This document shows positions 15,879-25,006 of a stretch of DNA of 64,000 bases, one piece after another. The number at the start of each line of letters is the position of its first letter. The stretch's first letter is position 1. The stretch is from the NCBI GenBank assembly GCA_964484195.1, contig CAZAER010000011.1, positions 101,341 to 165,340 on the forward strand. The letters are read 5' to 3'. The notes under the pieces are model-generated. The model made no database searches. It was not told the origin of the DNA and worked only from the letters and a program-made list of their open reading frames with translations. Both the position numbers and the translations under genes were made by a program. This DNA comes from JALHOP01 sp964484195. Lineage in GTDB: Bacteria; Myxococcota; XYA12-FULL-58-9; JALHOP01.

Positions 15879-17492
15879 ATGAGTGGTTGGCTGCTCAGCA
15901 TCGCGCTCGTGACGAGCGCTCTGAACGTCAACGAGCCCGCCGAACGCAGGGTCGCTCTGCTCGTGTCGCATCCGTTCGGTGGCGAAGACCTCACGCCGCT
16001 CCGCTATACCGACAACGACGTGGCGCGCATGCGCGACGTCTTGCGCATGACCGGCGGTTTCGCCGAGCGCGACATTGTCGTGGTCTCCGCCGAAGACGCG
16101 AACAAGGTGCGCGGCGCCTTCAACGCCCTGCGTGAGCGCCTGCAGGCCGACAAGCGGCCATCGCTGTTGCTCTTCTACTATTCGGGACACGCCAAAGACG
16201 GTGAGCTCAGGCTCGGCAAATCGACGCTGGCGCTCGCCGAGGTCAAGCGTCTGCTCGAGCAGACACAGGCATCGTTTCGCATCGCCCTCCTGGACGCTTG
16301 TCGCGTCGGCAGCATCACGCGCCTCAAGGGGGCCACCAAGAGCGAGCCCGTGAGCATCGACATCGACGACACGACCATGCAGAGCGGGCAGGTGTTGATT
16401 ACCGCTTCGTCCGACGACGAGGACGCCCAGGAGAGCGACGAGATCCAAGGCTCGTTTTTCACGCACTATCTGACCAGCGGACTGCGTGGAGCCGCCGACC
16501 TCGACCGCGACGGCCGCGTGACGCTTTCGGAGGCATACGGGTTCGCCTACGAGAACACCGTGTCGCGCACCGTGGCGACGCGCGGCGGCACCCAGCACCC
16601 GACCTTCCGCTTCGACATGCGGGGCGCCGGTGACGTGACCCTGGCGCGGGCCGATGCTCCGACCTCGGGCATCAGCTTTCCCAAGGCGCTCGCCGGTGAG
16701 TTCGTGGTCTTCGATGCCAAACGCCGCGTCGTCGTCGCCGAGTTCGACAAGGACACCAGCGAATCGCTGCGCGTCGCGGTGGCGCCCGGTGACTACGTGG
16801 TCAAGAAGCGCGAGAGCGATCACGTGCGCTTGGGACGCCTCAGGGTGCGCGACGACAACTTCGTCACCGTCGACGTCAACGCCATGGAGAAGGTCGCTTT
16901 CGCGGACGACTACGCCAAGGGGCAGACGATCACCGCGCAAGAAGTCATCAACGGCAAGCTCGGGGTTCTCTTGTCGGCGCAGCTCGGCGCGCAAGGCTTT
17001 CTCTCGGCGCCCATCCGCGACGCCTACGTGCCGACGCTCGGTCTCTTCAAGCTGTCGCTCGACTTGCGCAACGCCATTCGTCGCAACCTCGGCGTGCGCT
17101 TCGATCTCGGTGTCGGCTCGAGCGGTGAGCAGGGCTTGGCCGTGACCGATCCGTTGCTCGGCGACCTCGGCTACCGCGCGCGTGTATCCCTCTTCACCGC
17201 CGGCGTCGGGCTCACTGGAGACGTACCGTTCACGTCGTGGCTGCGCCTGAGCGGCGTCGGCCGCATCGGTTTCATCCGCGTCGCGCGCGAGTTCACGGGC
17301 GCCGAGGCCATCCCGACGCAGGCCTTTTCGACGATCACGCCCGGTCTCGAAGCCCGCTTGATCGCCCGCTGCACCCAATGGCTCGAGGCAGGGCTCGGCG
17401 CCGGTGTGCACTACATGTTCTTCAACGGCGACGAGTCACAGTCGCTGGCGTACGTCGACGGCGGTCTCATTCTCACGGCGGTGCTGCGATGA
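15879..17492 (+). CDS. Caspase-family (C14) protease with EF-hand-type loop
   Basis: 537 residues. The N-terminus is weakly hydrophobic (possible signal peptide). The caspase domain spans about 20-255: catalytic His104 in YYSGHAKDG and catalytic Cys141 in LLDACRVGS, with the usual spacing. Residues 207-218 (DLDRDGRVTLSE) match an EF-hand calcium loop at every ligand position, a feature of many bacterial caspase-like proteins, so calcium dependence is plausible. After residue 260 follow beta-rich segments and a tail of alternating strands, possibly an outer-membrane-associated domain. The stop overlaps the next lipoprotein start by 4 bases. Substrate unknown. Confidence 0.9.
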   Translation: MSGWLLSIALVTSALNVNEPAERRVALLVSHPFGGEDLTPLRYTDNDVARMRDVLRMTGGFAERDIVVVSAEDANKVRGAFNALRERLQADKRPSLLLFYYSGHAKDGELRLGKSTLALAEVKRLLEQTQASFRIALLDACRVGSITRLKGATKSEPVSIDIDDTTMQSGQVLITASSDDEDAQESDEIQGSFFTHYLTSGLRGAADLDRDGRVTLSEAYGFAYENTVSRTVATRGGTQHPTFRFDMRGAGDVTLARADAPTSGISFPKALAGEFVVFDAKRRVVVAEFDKDTSESLRVAVAPGDYVVKKRESDHVRLGRLRVRDDNFVTVDVNAMEKVAFADDYAKGQTITAQEVINGKLGVLLSAQLGAQGFLSAPIRDAYVPTLGLFKLSLDLRNAIRRNLGVRFDLGVGSSGEQGLAVTDPLLGDLGYRARVSLFTAGVGLTGDVPFTSWLRLSGVGRIGFIRVAREFTGAEAIPTQAFSTITPGLEARLIARCTQWLEAGLGAGVHYMFFNGDESQSLAYVDGGLILTAVLR

Positions 17493-18463
17493 AGCGCATT
17501 TTGCTCACGGTGCTCATGGCGGCGGTCGGCGCGTGCGGCGAGCTCTCGAACGACGACCTGATCTTCTTGCGCGGGGTACCGCAGAAGGCCGAGCTCAGCC
17601 TCGATGTCGAGGAGACGCCGGCGAACGCGCTGGTCGGGGACCCGTCCGAGTTCTACGTGTTCCTCATCCAGGTCTCCGAAGAGACCAACGCCGATGTCGC
17701 AAACCTCCTCGATTTCGTGGACAGCATCGGCAAGGGCTACCCGCCGACGACGCGTGAGCACAACCTTCGCGTCTGGGGACCGGTCCGCAACATCGACGGC
17801 AGCGGTACCACCATCCGCTTCGAGGTGCGTCGCGAAGCGGAGACCTTCCGCTATTGCCTACACGCCGGTCGCGATAGCGAAGTCACCGGCGAGCCCAGCT
17901 GTGACGACATCCCGGGGGCTTTCGGGATGACGGCGATTCTCCACGGCGAGTATCGCCCGCGCACGGTCGAGGGCGGTGCGCGCGAGAGTGACGGTATCGC
18001 CACGCTGGACATGGAGAGCGCCTTCCAGAGCGGCCTCGGTTTCTCGCGCGGTAAGCTGGTGATCACCCACGAATACGCCGAGGACGGCGACGCGAAGACT
18101 CTGTCGGTCACCGCCGACGCGCCGCAGATCGGACTGCAGCCGGCGGTTCATGTCGCCTACGCGTACGACCGCGACGTCGACGGCCGCGTCCAATTTTCGC
18201 TCGACACTCCTGGTGATTTCATCGACGCGACACCGATCCCCGAGAACCTGCAGATCGACGCGTGTTGGCGCGAAGGCCGTCCTGGCCGGGCCAACGTCAT
18301 CATCAGCGGCGGCGATCTTTTGGGCTACAGCCCCGCGACCGCGGTGGAGTGCTGGGACGCGAACATTGCCCGCACTTACGCGAGCTTCAACATCCCGGAC
18401 CTCCCCATTTACAACGTCCAGGAAGGCAATATCGCGGCGTGTCCAGCGCCGAACTGCGAGTGA
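17489..18463 (+). CDS. Lipoprotein, paralogue of the 13502 lipoprotein
   Basis: 324 residues from ATG 17489, which overlaps the caspase stop (ATGA). The longer frame upstream is antisense-like shadow of the caspase gene. The signal peptide MKRILLTVLMAAVGAC ends in a lipobox Cys. It shares with the 323-residue lipoprotein at 13502 the blocks FYV, PPTT, WGP, YDR, ISGGDL and ECWDAN in the same order. Translational coupling to the caspase suggests it is a partner, an anchor or a substrate. No outside family recognised. Confidence 0.8.
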   Translation: MKRILLTVLMAAVGACGELSNDDLIFLRGVPQKAELSLDVEETPANALVGDPSEFYVFLIQVSEETNADVANLLDFVDSIGKGYPPTTREHNLRVWGPVRNIDGSGTTIRFEVRREAETFRYCLHAGRDSEVTGEPSCDDIPGAFGMTAILHGEYRPRTVEGGARESDGIATLDMESAFQSGLGFSRGKLVITHEYAEDGDAKTLSVTADAPQIGLQPAVHVAYAYDRDVDGRVQFSLDTPGDFIDATPIPENLQIDACWREGRPGRANVIISGGDLLGYSPATAVECWDANIARTYASFNIPDLPIYNVQEGNIAACPAPNCE

Positions 18464-18501
18464 ATGGTTGCTAACTCGGGGTCGTCTGATAGTGAGGCCC
18501 C

Positions 18502-20895
18502 GTGAAAGCCCATTTTCTCATCGTGTTGCTCGTCCTGTCCGCCTGCGGTGGTGGTGGTGGTAAGGACGGAGCCAAGAACAACATCAAGCTCACCGCTGCG
18601 ATGGACAGCCTGACGTTGCGCCAGGGCTCGCTGTCCTACCTCGCGCTCGCGGTCGAGCGGCCCGACGACATGGGCGAAATCACCATCGTGCTCTCCGAGC
18701 CCGAAGGCATCTTGGCGAGCGACGTCGTCGTCGCGCCTGGAGAGACCGAGGTCGTCCTCGAGCTGGCCACGAGCGTCGCATCGGACCTCGGCGCGGGGAG
18801 CTTGCTCATCGTCGCTACAGCGGACGGTGGCGACGGCAGCACGCGCGTGCCGGCGGACGTCGTGGCGTCGTCGCCCTCGAGCCTCGACCTGATTGGCCAG
18901 GCGCTCGAGAGCGCTGCCATCGATTACCCCACGTCGCTGCTCTACCGCGCTTACGCGTTCGTCGATGATCCGCGTTTGCCGGAGGCGTATCGTGGCGTCG
19001 CGGGCGAAGAAGACCTCGGATTTTTCGTCGATACCTCGGACCCGAGCCTCCCGGCCGACACCCGTACCGCGCTCGCGCCGTTCCTCGTGCGGCCTACGGA
19101 TGCGACGAGCATCTGGCAGACACTCGTGCCGACGAACCCGGGTGGCCTCACCGCCGCCGTCGCTTGCAACGCCACCGACCCGAGCCAGGATGTCGAGCTC
19201 GGCTTCAAGACCGCGCGCATTCAAGCCCCGATTCGCGTCTGGGTGCAGTGCACCGGCAACGAGGCGGAGGACGACATCGTCCTCGAGTCGGGCCTTTCTT
19301 ACGCCCGCGCCATGTACGAGCCCATGACCACGCACATGGGCCCGCCGGTGCTCGACGATGTCGCCGAGAACGCCACCGGCAATCTCGATACCGCCATCGA
19401 CATCTTCGTCGTTCAAGACGGTGGCGCATCGTCGCGCGGCGCCGCCACGCAGGTTGGTAACGGCGTCGCCGTAGCGGCGGCACCGTTCGCGGGAAACACC
19501 TCGAGCGGTTACATCCTCATTGGTCGCTCACGCGCCGAGAGCGCCGGCTTTCGCTCGACCATGGTGCACGAGTTCTTCCACGTGCTGCAGAAAGCTCACA
19601 ACCGCACGGTGATGTGGGAGCCGTCGGCGGCGGGTCCGAGCACCGAGCTCTGGTGGGTCGAAGCGTCGGCCACCTGGGCGTCGTCACACTTCGCGCGCAG
19701 CCTCGCGCCGGCAAACGTCTACTATCGGTTCGCGGATTTCCAAGCGTCGCCGTCGTCACTGCATCGGTCGTACGCGGCCGGCAATGCGAAGATGTACGCC
19801 GCTTTCATCTGGGGCTTCTGGGAGGAGCACAAGAGTGGCTCCCCCGAGAGTATCGCGACCTCTTGGGTCGATCTCGAAGGCGTCAGCGGCTTCAACGCGG
19901 CGAACGAAGCGCTCGACGGCGTTTTCGACTTCGAGGCCAACTTCCACAAGTTCGCGATAGCGAACATCAACGAGGACTATCCGCAGGCCCTGAGCACGGG
20001 CAAGCGCCACCGCGGGCTCGATTCGAAGTTTCCCGAGCCGCGTCCGCGCCCGACGTACGCCGACGACCAGACCGTCAATCAGACCGGGGAATTCAAGCCC
20101 GGTGTCGACATTCCTCCCTTGAAGGCCGCTTATTATCGCTACACGCCGCGCGGCGACGTGAAAAAGATCGTCGTCCATTTCGACGACATCACCGTGCGCG
20201 AGGGACTCGACATCGACGGCGTCATCAAGTCCAACGGCGACTGGAAGGTCGAGAGCTATAGCGGACTGGCCAAGAAGACGTTTTGCGTCGAGAGCGACGA
20301 CATCGATGACATCATCCTCGTGCTCTCGAACCACAACCTGCCGCTCACCCAGTTCGTGCTCGGTGGCCTCCGCGTCGAGGTGACCGAGGTCCCGTGCAAG
20401 GCGACGTGGTCGGGGAAGCTGCGCTACGAGCTTACTGCGAACAACCCGCCGATTGCGACGTCGCACATCATCGTCACCGCCGATGTCGTCCTCGAGCAGA
20501 AAGAATCGGAGCCAGGTGATTCGCTGCTGCACTTTTTGCCAAGCGGCAGCTACCACTACAGCAAGACCGGCATGACCGCCGACTGTGTGCTGCAAGTGCC
20601 CGACGTCGACGGCGCCATCGCCCCCGTTCCCATAAGCGGCGAGCTCACCCTCGACCCGACGGCGGACCCCGTGCGCTACCAGGCGACACTGCAGTCCGAG
20701 CCGTTCATGTTGTTTCAGCACGCCGACTGCGAGCCGCCGCAAGACGACTTCGACGTCAACAATATGCAGCTCGCACCGCTCATGATTGTCCCGTTCTCCG
20801 AGGGCAATACGCTCTCCGAAGACGGCCGCACCATCGAAGGCACACGCACCCAAGGCCCCGAGTTCTTCCAGTGGCGCCTGACACGAGAGGAGTGA
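18502..20895 (+). CDS. Zinc-metalloprotease-like lipoprotein (gluzincin type), copy 1
   Basis: 797 residues from GTG 18502. The signal peptide AHFLIVLLVLSAC ends in a lipobox Cys, followed by a Gly-rich spacer. Residues about 30-130 resemble a beta-sandwich (Ig-like) domain. The central domain has HEFFH at 356-360 (His356, Glu357, His360) and WWVEASATWAS with Glu387, 27 residues later: the layout of gluzincin zinc peptidases. C-terminal regions are beta-rich with conserved Cys. The next gene is a close paralogue with the same spacing. Activity is inferred from the motif only. Confidence 0.8.
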   Translation: MKAHFLIVLLVLSACGGGGGKDGAKNNIKLTAAMDSLTLRQGSLSYLALAVERPDDMGEITIVLSEPEGILASDVVVAPGETEVVLELATSVASDLGAGSLLIVATADGGDGSTRVPADVVASSPSSLDLIGQALESAAIDYPTSLLYRAYAFVDDPRLPEAYRGVAGEEDLGFFVDTSDPSLPADTRTALAPFLVRPTDATSIWQTLVPTNPGGLTAAVACNATDPSQDVELGFKTARIQAPIRVWVQCTGNEAEDDIVLESGLSYARAMYEPMTTHMGPPVLDDVAENATGNLDTAIDIFVVQDGGASSRGAATQVGNGVAVAAAPFAGNTSSGYILIGRSRAESAGFRSTMVHEFFHVLQKAHNRTVMWEPSAAGPSTELWWVEASATWASSHFARSLAPANVYYRFADFQASPSSLHRSYAAGNAKMYAAFIWGFWEEHKSGSPESIATSWVDLEGVSGFNAANEALDGVFDFEANFHKFAIANINEDYPQALSTGKRHRGLDSKFPEPRPRPTYADDQTVNQTGEFKPGVDIPPLKAAYYRYTPRGDVKKIVVHFDDITVREGLDIDGVIKSNGDWKVESYSGLAKKTFCVESDDIDDIILVLSNHNLPLTQFVLGGLRVEVTEVPCKATWSGKLRYELTANNPPIATSHIIVTADVVLEQKESEPGDSLLHFLPSGSYHYSKTGMTADCVLQVPDVDGAIAPVPISGELTLDPTADPVRYQATLQSEPFMLFQHADCEPPQDDFDVNNMQLAPLMIVPFSEGNTLSEDGRTIEGTRTQGPEFFQWRLTREE

Positions 20896-20898
20896 CAC

Positions 20899-23301
20899 GT
20901 GGCGAGAGCTCGAATGGTCGCATTGCTGTTGCTGGTGCCGGCATGTGGCGGCGGCGACAAAGACGGGTCGCGCAACAACATCAAGATCGCCGTTTTGGCG
21001 GACAACATCGCGATCGAGCGCGGCATCGATGCCTTGTTGCCGGTCTCGATCGAGCGCCCCGACACCATTGGTGACGTGACCCTCGCCGTGCCAACCCCGG
21101 AAGGTGTGCTCGCCGACCCCGTCGTGGTGCGGGCCGGCGAAAGCGAGGCGTTGCTCCACGTCGCGGTGTCCGTCAGCGCGGAGCTCGGCCCAACGTCCCT
21201 CGTTGTGTCTGCTGTGGCGGACGGTGGCGACGGACGTGTCGAACATCCTCTGGAGATTCTCGAGGCAGCCCCATCGAGCCTGCAGCTCATCAGCTTGGCT
21301 CTCGACAACGGCGTCATCGATTACGAGACGGCGCTCGTCTATCGCGCTTACGCGTTGGTCGCCGATGAGCGTCTTCCAGAAGCCTACCGCGGCGTCGGCA
21401 ACGACGAAGACCTGGGCTTCGCCTTCGATGCAACCAACCCCGACTTGCCGCAGGCGACCCAAGACGCGCTCGCGCCGTTCCTGGTGCGACCCACCGACCC
21501 GACCAGCATCTATCAGACCTTCGGCGCGACCAACCCGCAGGGCCTGACGGCGCAGACCACCCCGTGTGTCGCCACGGACCCTTCGCAAGACATTCAAGGT
21601 CCTTTCAAGACGGCCCGCATCGCCGCACCCCTGCGCGTTTGGGTGAAGTGCACCGGCGATCAAGCGGCAGACGACGCCATCCTCGCCAGCGGCCTCACGT
21701 TCGCGAGTGAGCTCTACGGGCCGATGACCACTCTGATGGGCCAACCGGTGCTCGATGATCCGGGCGTGCCCATCGTCGGCAATCTCGACAGCGCCATCGA
21801 CTTTTTCATCGTACCGACGGGCCAGGCGACGTCGCGCGGCGGCATCGCCTACGGCGGCGCCAATGGCGTGGCGTACGGCGCGCTACCGTACAGTGGCTCG
21901 ACGTCGAGCGGTTACGTCGTGATCAGCCGAGAGCGTGCAAGCGAAGCTGGCGGCTTCAAGTCGACGATGGCGCACGAATTCTTCCACATCCTGCAGTACG
22001 CTCACAACGCGCAGATCTTCTGGCAGGGCGTGAACAGGAAGTTCGTCCACGAGTTCTGGTGGGCGGAAGCGTCGGCAACCTGGGCGTCGTCGCACTTCGC
22101 CCGAGAGAGCGCGAAAGCCAACGTCTACTGTCGTTACGGCCACTTCCAATATTCCCCGTCGTCACTGCATCGCTCGTACGGCGACTCCGACTTGCGCATG
22201 TACGCCGCGTTCGTTTGGGGCTTTTGGGCGGAGCACGACAAAGGCGGCCCGCAAATCATCCGCAGCTCGTGGGATGCGCTGCACGGCATCGTCGGCCACG
22301 ACGCCGGCAATCAAGCGCTCGACGGCGTCTTCGACTTCGAGACCAACTTCCGCAAGTTCGCTATCGCGAACGTCAACGAGAACTTGCCGTCGGCATTGAG
22401 CGAAGACAAGCGGCACCAAGGCCTCGACTCCGAATTCCCTCGCGACAAGCCGCGCTACGTCATGGACGAGATCATCGACGTCGCCTCCGAGTTCAACAGG
22501 GGAGTCGACATCCCGGCGCTCAAAGCGTCGTACTACCGCATCACCCCGCGCGACCCGGTGAAGAAGGTCGTCGTCCACTTCAACCAGATCACCCAGCGCG
22601 ACGGTCTCGACATCGACGTGCTCGTCAAGAAGGACGACGACTGGAAGCTCGAGGACCACACCGACGACGACAAGGCGGTTTTCTGTTCCGACGTGCGTGA
22701 CATCATCTTGGTGCTCTCGAATCACAACGTGCCGCTCGACGAGTTCGTGCTCGGCGCTCTGCGCTTCGAGACCATGGAAGTGCCGTGTGAAGCCGCCTGG
22801 AGTGGCACCCTGCGCCACGAGCTGATTCAGGACGCCGACGGCGCCGACATCACCCTCATCGAGACCGCCGACGTGCGGCTGGTACAGACCGATCCGGAAG
22901 ACCCAGCGAGGACCTACGACTTCGTGCCCACCGGTACGTTCCGCTGGAATCGCAGCGGCACCCTCGCTGGCTGCACCCTCTTCAGCGACGACTATCACGG
23001 CACCTTCGGCGAGGGCCCGGCCTGGGGCGGACTGCACCTCGTCGGCACGACGTCCCCACCAACGTATTACGGACAGATCACCACGGACGTCTTCAACGTG
23101 GTCCAGCACGTCACCTGTCCTGACCCGGAGAGCAACTTCGACATCGAAGGCCCGCAGAGCGCCTCGCTCTGGCTCGTGTACTTCAACGAACCGGCGCAGC
23201 TGAAGAACGAGGGCAAGCTGATGCAAGGTGAGCACATCCAGAACTCCGGCACGCAGCATCTCGAGAAATGGACGTGGAACCTGACGCTGGAGGAAAACTA
23301 G
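20899..23301 (+). CDS. Zinc-metalloprotease-like lipoprotein (gluzincin type), copy 2
   Basis: 800 residues from GTG 20899, three bases after copy 1. The signal peptide ARMVALLLLVPAC ends in a lipobox Cys followed by GGGDKDG, as in copy 1. It keeps His359, Glu360 and His363 (HEFFH) and Glu390 in WWAEASATWAS, again 27 residues apart. Homology to copy 1 runs the full length, including EAYRGV, DLGF, FLVRPTD and the C-terminal VPC. Both copies keep the zinc ligands, so neither looks like a dead relic. The 3' end overlaps the convergent methyltransferase gene by 4 bases. Confidence 0.8.
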   Translation: MARARMVALLLLVPACGGGDKDGSRNNIKIAVLADNIAIERGIDALLPVSIERPDTIGDVTLAVPTPEGVLADPVVVRAGESEALLHVAVSVSAELGPTSLVVSAVADGGDGRVEHPLEILEAAPSSLQLISLALDNGVIDYETALVYRAYALVADERLPEAYRGVGNDEDLGFAFDATNPDLPQATQDALAPFLVRPTDPTSIYQTFGATNPQGLTAQTTPCVATDPSQDIQGPFKTARIAAPLRVWVKCTGDQAADDAILASGLTFASELYGPMTTLMGQPVLDDPGVPIVGNLDSAIDFFIVPTGQATSRGGIAYGGANGVAYGALPYSGSTSSGYVVISRERASEAGGFKSTMAHEFFHILQYAHNAQIFWQGVNRKFVHEFWWAEASATWASSHFARESAKANVYCRYGHFQYSPSSLHRSYGDSDLRMYAAFVWGFWAEHDKGGPQIIRSSWDALHGIVGHDAGNQALDGVFDFETNFRKFAIANVNENLPSALSEDKRHQGLDSEFPRDKPRYVMDEIIDVASEFNRGVDIPALKASYYRITPRDPVKKVVVHFNQITQRDGLDIDVLVKKDDDWKLEDHTDDDKAVFCSDVRDIILVLSNHNVPLDEFVLGALRFETMEVPCEAAWSGTLRHELIQDADGADITLIETADVRLVQTDPEDPARTYDFVPTGTFRWNRSGTLAGCTLFSDDYHGTFGEGPAWGGLHLVGTTSPPTYYGQITTDVFNVVQHVTCPDPESNFDIEGPQSASLWLVYFNEPAQLKNEGKLMQGEHIQNSGTQHLEKWTWNLTLEEN

Positions 23302-24137
23302 CGGCGGCGCTTGCTCGAGGTCGGCTGCGGCGCGGCGCGCTCTTGGCCGTGGGCGCGGAAGTGCTCCCACAAGAGGATGGCGGTGGCTTGCGCGAGGTTC
23401 AGACTCTCGCTGCCACCGGCGCCGGGGATGGTCACGGTCAGGGCAGCGCGCTTGGCGAGCTGCTCGGAGACGCCGGCATTTTCGCCGCCGACGCAGAAGA
23501 TGGCGCGCGCGGGCAGGGTGACTTCGCCGAGCAACGACTTGCCGTGTGAGCTGGTGGTGACGAGCGCAATGTCTTCCAAAGCGGACAGGTCGCGGCCGAT
23601 GTCGCGCAACGGGACGTGCTCGACGGCTTCGGTCGCACCCTGCGCCACGCGCACCGCCGCCTGCGAGAAGCCCGGAGACTCGCCCGTGGTGAGCAAGTGG
23701 CGGACGCCGAAGTAGGCGCAGGTGCGGGCGACGGCCCCGACGTTGTTCGGGTTCTTGACGCCGTCGAGGAGCACCATGGCGAGCGGTCCTTTATGGCGCA
23801 CCAGCTGACTCGCTAGGTTCGCGGCCATCAGCGGCTGCTTCTTGCGCGCCACCAGACAGACGCCGTCGTGCCGCATGGTCTCGGTGAACTCGGCGAGCTC
23901 TTCGATGGTGACGTCGTACCAGGGGACGTCCTGCGCGTCGCACCACGCGAGGATGTCGCTGACCTCACGCTGCATGCGCTCGATGACGTAGACGCGGGTG
24001 ATGTCGCGCGGTCGGCTCGCGAACAGAGCTCTCGCCGACTCGAGGCCGGCGACCTTGATTTCGTGCTTCAACGACGGAGGGATTTCGCGAAAGCGGGCCA
24101 AGGCATCGCCGTAACTCGGCTCGCAAGCACGAGGCAA
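23298..24137 (-). CDS. SpoU/TrmH-family RNA 2'-O-ribose methyltransferase
   Basis: 279 residues from a TTG start; no ATG or GTG lies near the expected N-terminus. The N-terminal substrate-binding domain is at about 25-105. The SPOUT catalytic domain is at about 115-260: motif 1 NPNNVGAVARTCAYFG, motif 2 AIFCVGGENAGVSEQL, motif 3 IPGAGGSESLNLAQATAILL. It uses AdoMet to methylate a ribose 2'-OH in tRNA or rRNA; I cannot tell which. It ends with a basic tail (SSKRRR). Divergent from the exported-protein gene 23 bases away. Confidence 0.88.
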   Translation of the reverse strand: MPRACEPSYGDALARFREIPPSLKHEIKVAGLESARALFASRPRDITRVYVIERMQREVSDILAWCDAQDVPWYDVTIEELAEFTETMRHDGVCLVARKKQPLMAANLASQLVRHKGPLAMVLLDGVKNPNNVGAVARTCAYFGVRHLLTTGESPGFSQAAVRVAQGATEAVEHVPLRDIGRDLSALEDIALVTTSSHGKSLLGEVTLPARAIFCVGGENAGVSEQLAKRAALTVTIPGAGGSESLNLAQATAILLWEHFRAHGQERAAPQPTSSKRRR

Positions 24138-24160
24138 GTCGCGGATACTCCTGGCGACGC

Positions 24161-24943
24161 ATGTTGCCGCTCGCGCTCCTGTTGATGATGACCGCGACGC
24201 CCGCTTCGGTGCGGTGCGACGACACGCGGCGGGTCGTTCCGGGTGACGTGAAGAAGGAGGCGATTGCGCTGCATCGTGACCTGCGCAAGCGCGGCATGCG
24301 CGTCGCGGACCTTCCGAGCGAGGGCCTCGCGGCGCATCGCATGCTCGAGGCGCAGATGCGCATGCACGCCTGGTGTGGCGCCGACGAGCAGCTCCGCATC
24401 GTTCGGGCGTCCCTCGGCGGCGCGCCTCATCGCAAGGCGCCGAGCGATGACAAGACGCCCCCGGCGACAGCCTTCGCGGCGGGCGAAGAGCTACCCGAGA
24501 AAGAAGTCACCGCGGGGTGTCCCGGCATCCAGAAAGGCCGAGCTCCAGGCGCCGTCATTGCGGCTCTCGCAGCGACGCTCGACGAAACCAAGGTTCGCGT
24601 CATCGAGGTCCGGCGCGGCCCGGAGCTCCTCGAGCAGCTCGACCAGGCAGTCCGCCTTCGCGACAATCCCAAGACGGTGAAGACCACCTGCGTGCTCACC
24701 TATCGCGCCAGCCAAGTCACCGATGGGCTCGATCGGGTCATGGCGCGCTTCCAGCGGGTCAACGTACTGCGTGACAAGCGCGGGGTCGGTGCCGACGAGA
24801 AGCCGCGCTTCGATGCCCTGGTCAACGAGGCGTCTCGCCAGATGGCGGCAAGCGACTATCCGGGAGCCCGGGCGACCCTGGAGACCTTGCTGCTCTTCCT
24901 AGGCGATCCAGAGCTTCCGAGCGCCAATCTTCCGCGCCTTTAG
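24161..24943 (+). CDS. Hypothetical exported protein
   Basis: 260 residues. The signal-like N-terminus MLPLALLLMMTATPASVRC could be cleaved or lipidated at the Cys. The mature part is helical, with Cys at CGADEQL, GCPGIQK and KTTCVL and a TPR-like C-terminus (EASRQMAASDYPGARATLET). No family recognised. Head-to-head with the RNA methyltransferase gene; the next gene starts 64 bases downstream. Confidence 0.6.
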   Translation: MLPLALLLMMTATPASVRCDDTRRVVPGDVKKEAIALHRDLRKRGMRVADLPSEGLAAHRMLEAQMRMHAWCGADEQLRIVRASLGGAPHRKAPSDDKTPPATAFAAGEELPEKEVTAGCPGIQKGRAPGAVIAALAATLDETKVRVIEVRRGPELLEQLDQAVRLRDNPKTVKTTCVLTYRASQVTDGLDRVMARFQRVNVLRDKRGVGADEKPRFDALVNEASRQMAASDYPGARATLETLLLFLGDPELPSANLPRL

Positions 24944-25006
24944 ACCCAGGTCGCGAAGCAACCTACGTCGGGAAACGGCCGATAACCTCCCTGGAAGGAT
25001 CCTGGG

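Noticed and set aside
15777..17411. Minus-strand open frame of 544 codons
   Set aside because: Antisense to the caspase gene with its catalytic motifs; the product is His/Arg/Glu-rich with no domain.
19756..21744. Minus-strand open frame of 662 codons
   Set aside because: Antisense shadow of the two metalloprotease-like genes; high GC keeps stops out of this frame. No motifs seen.
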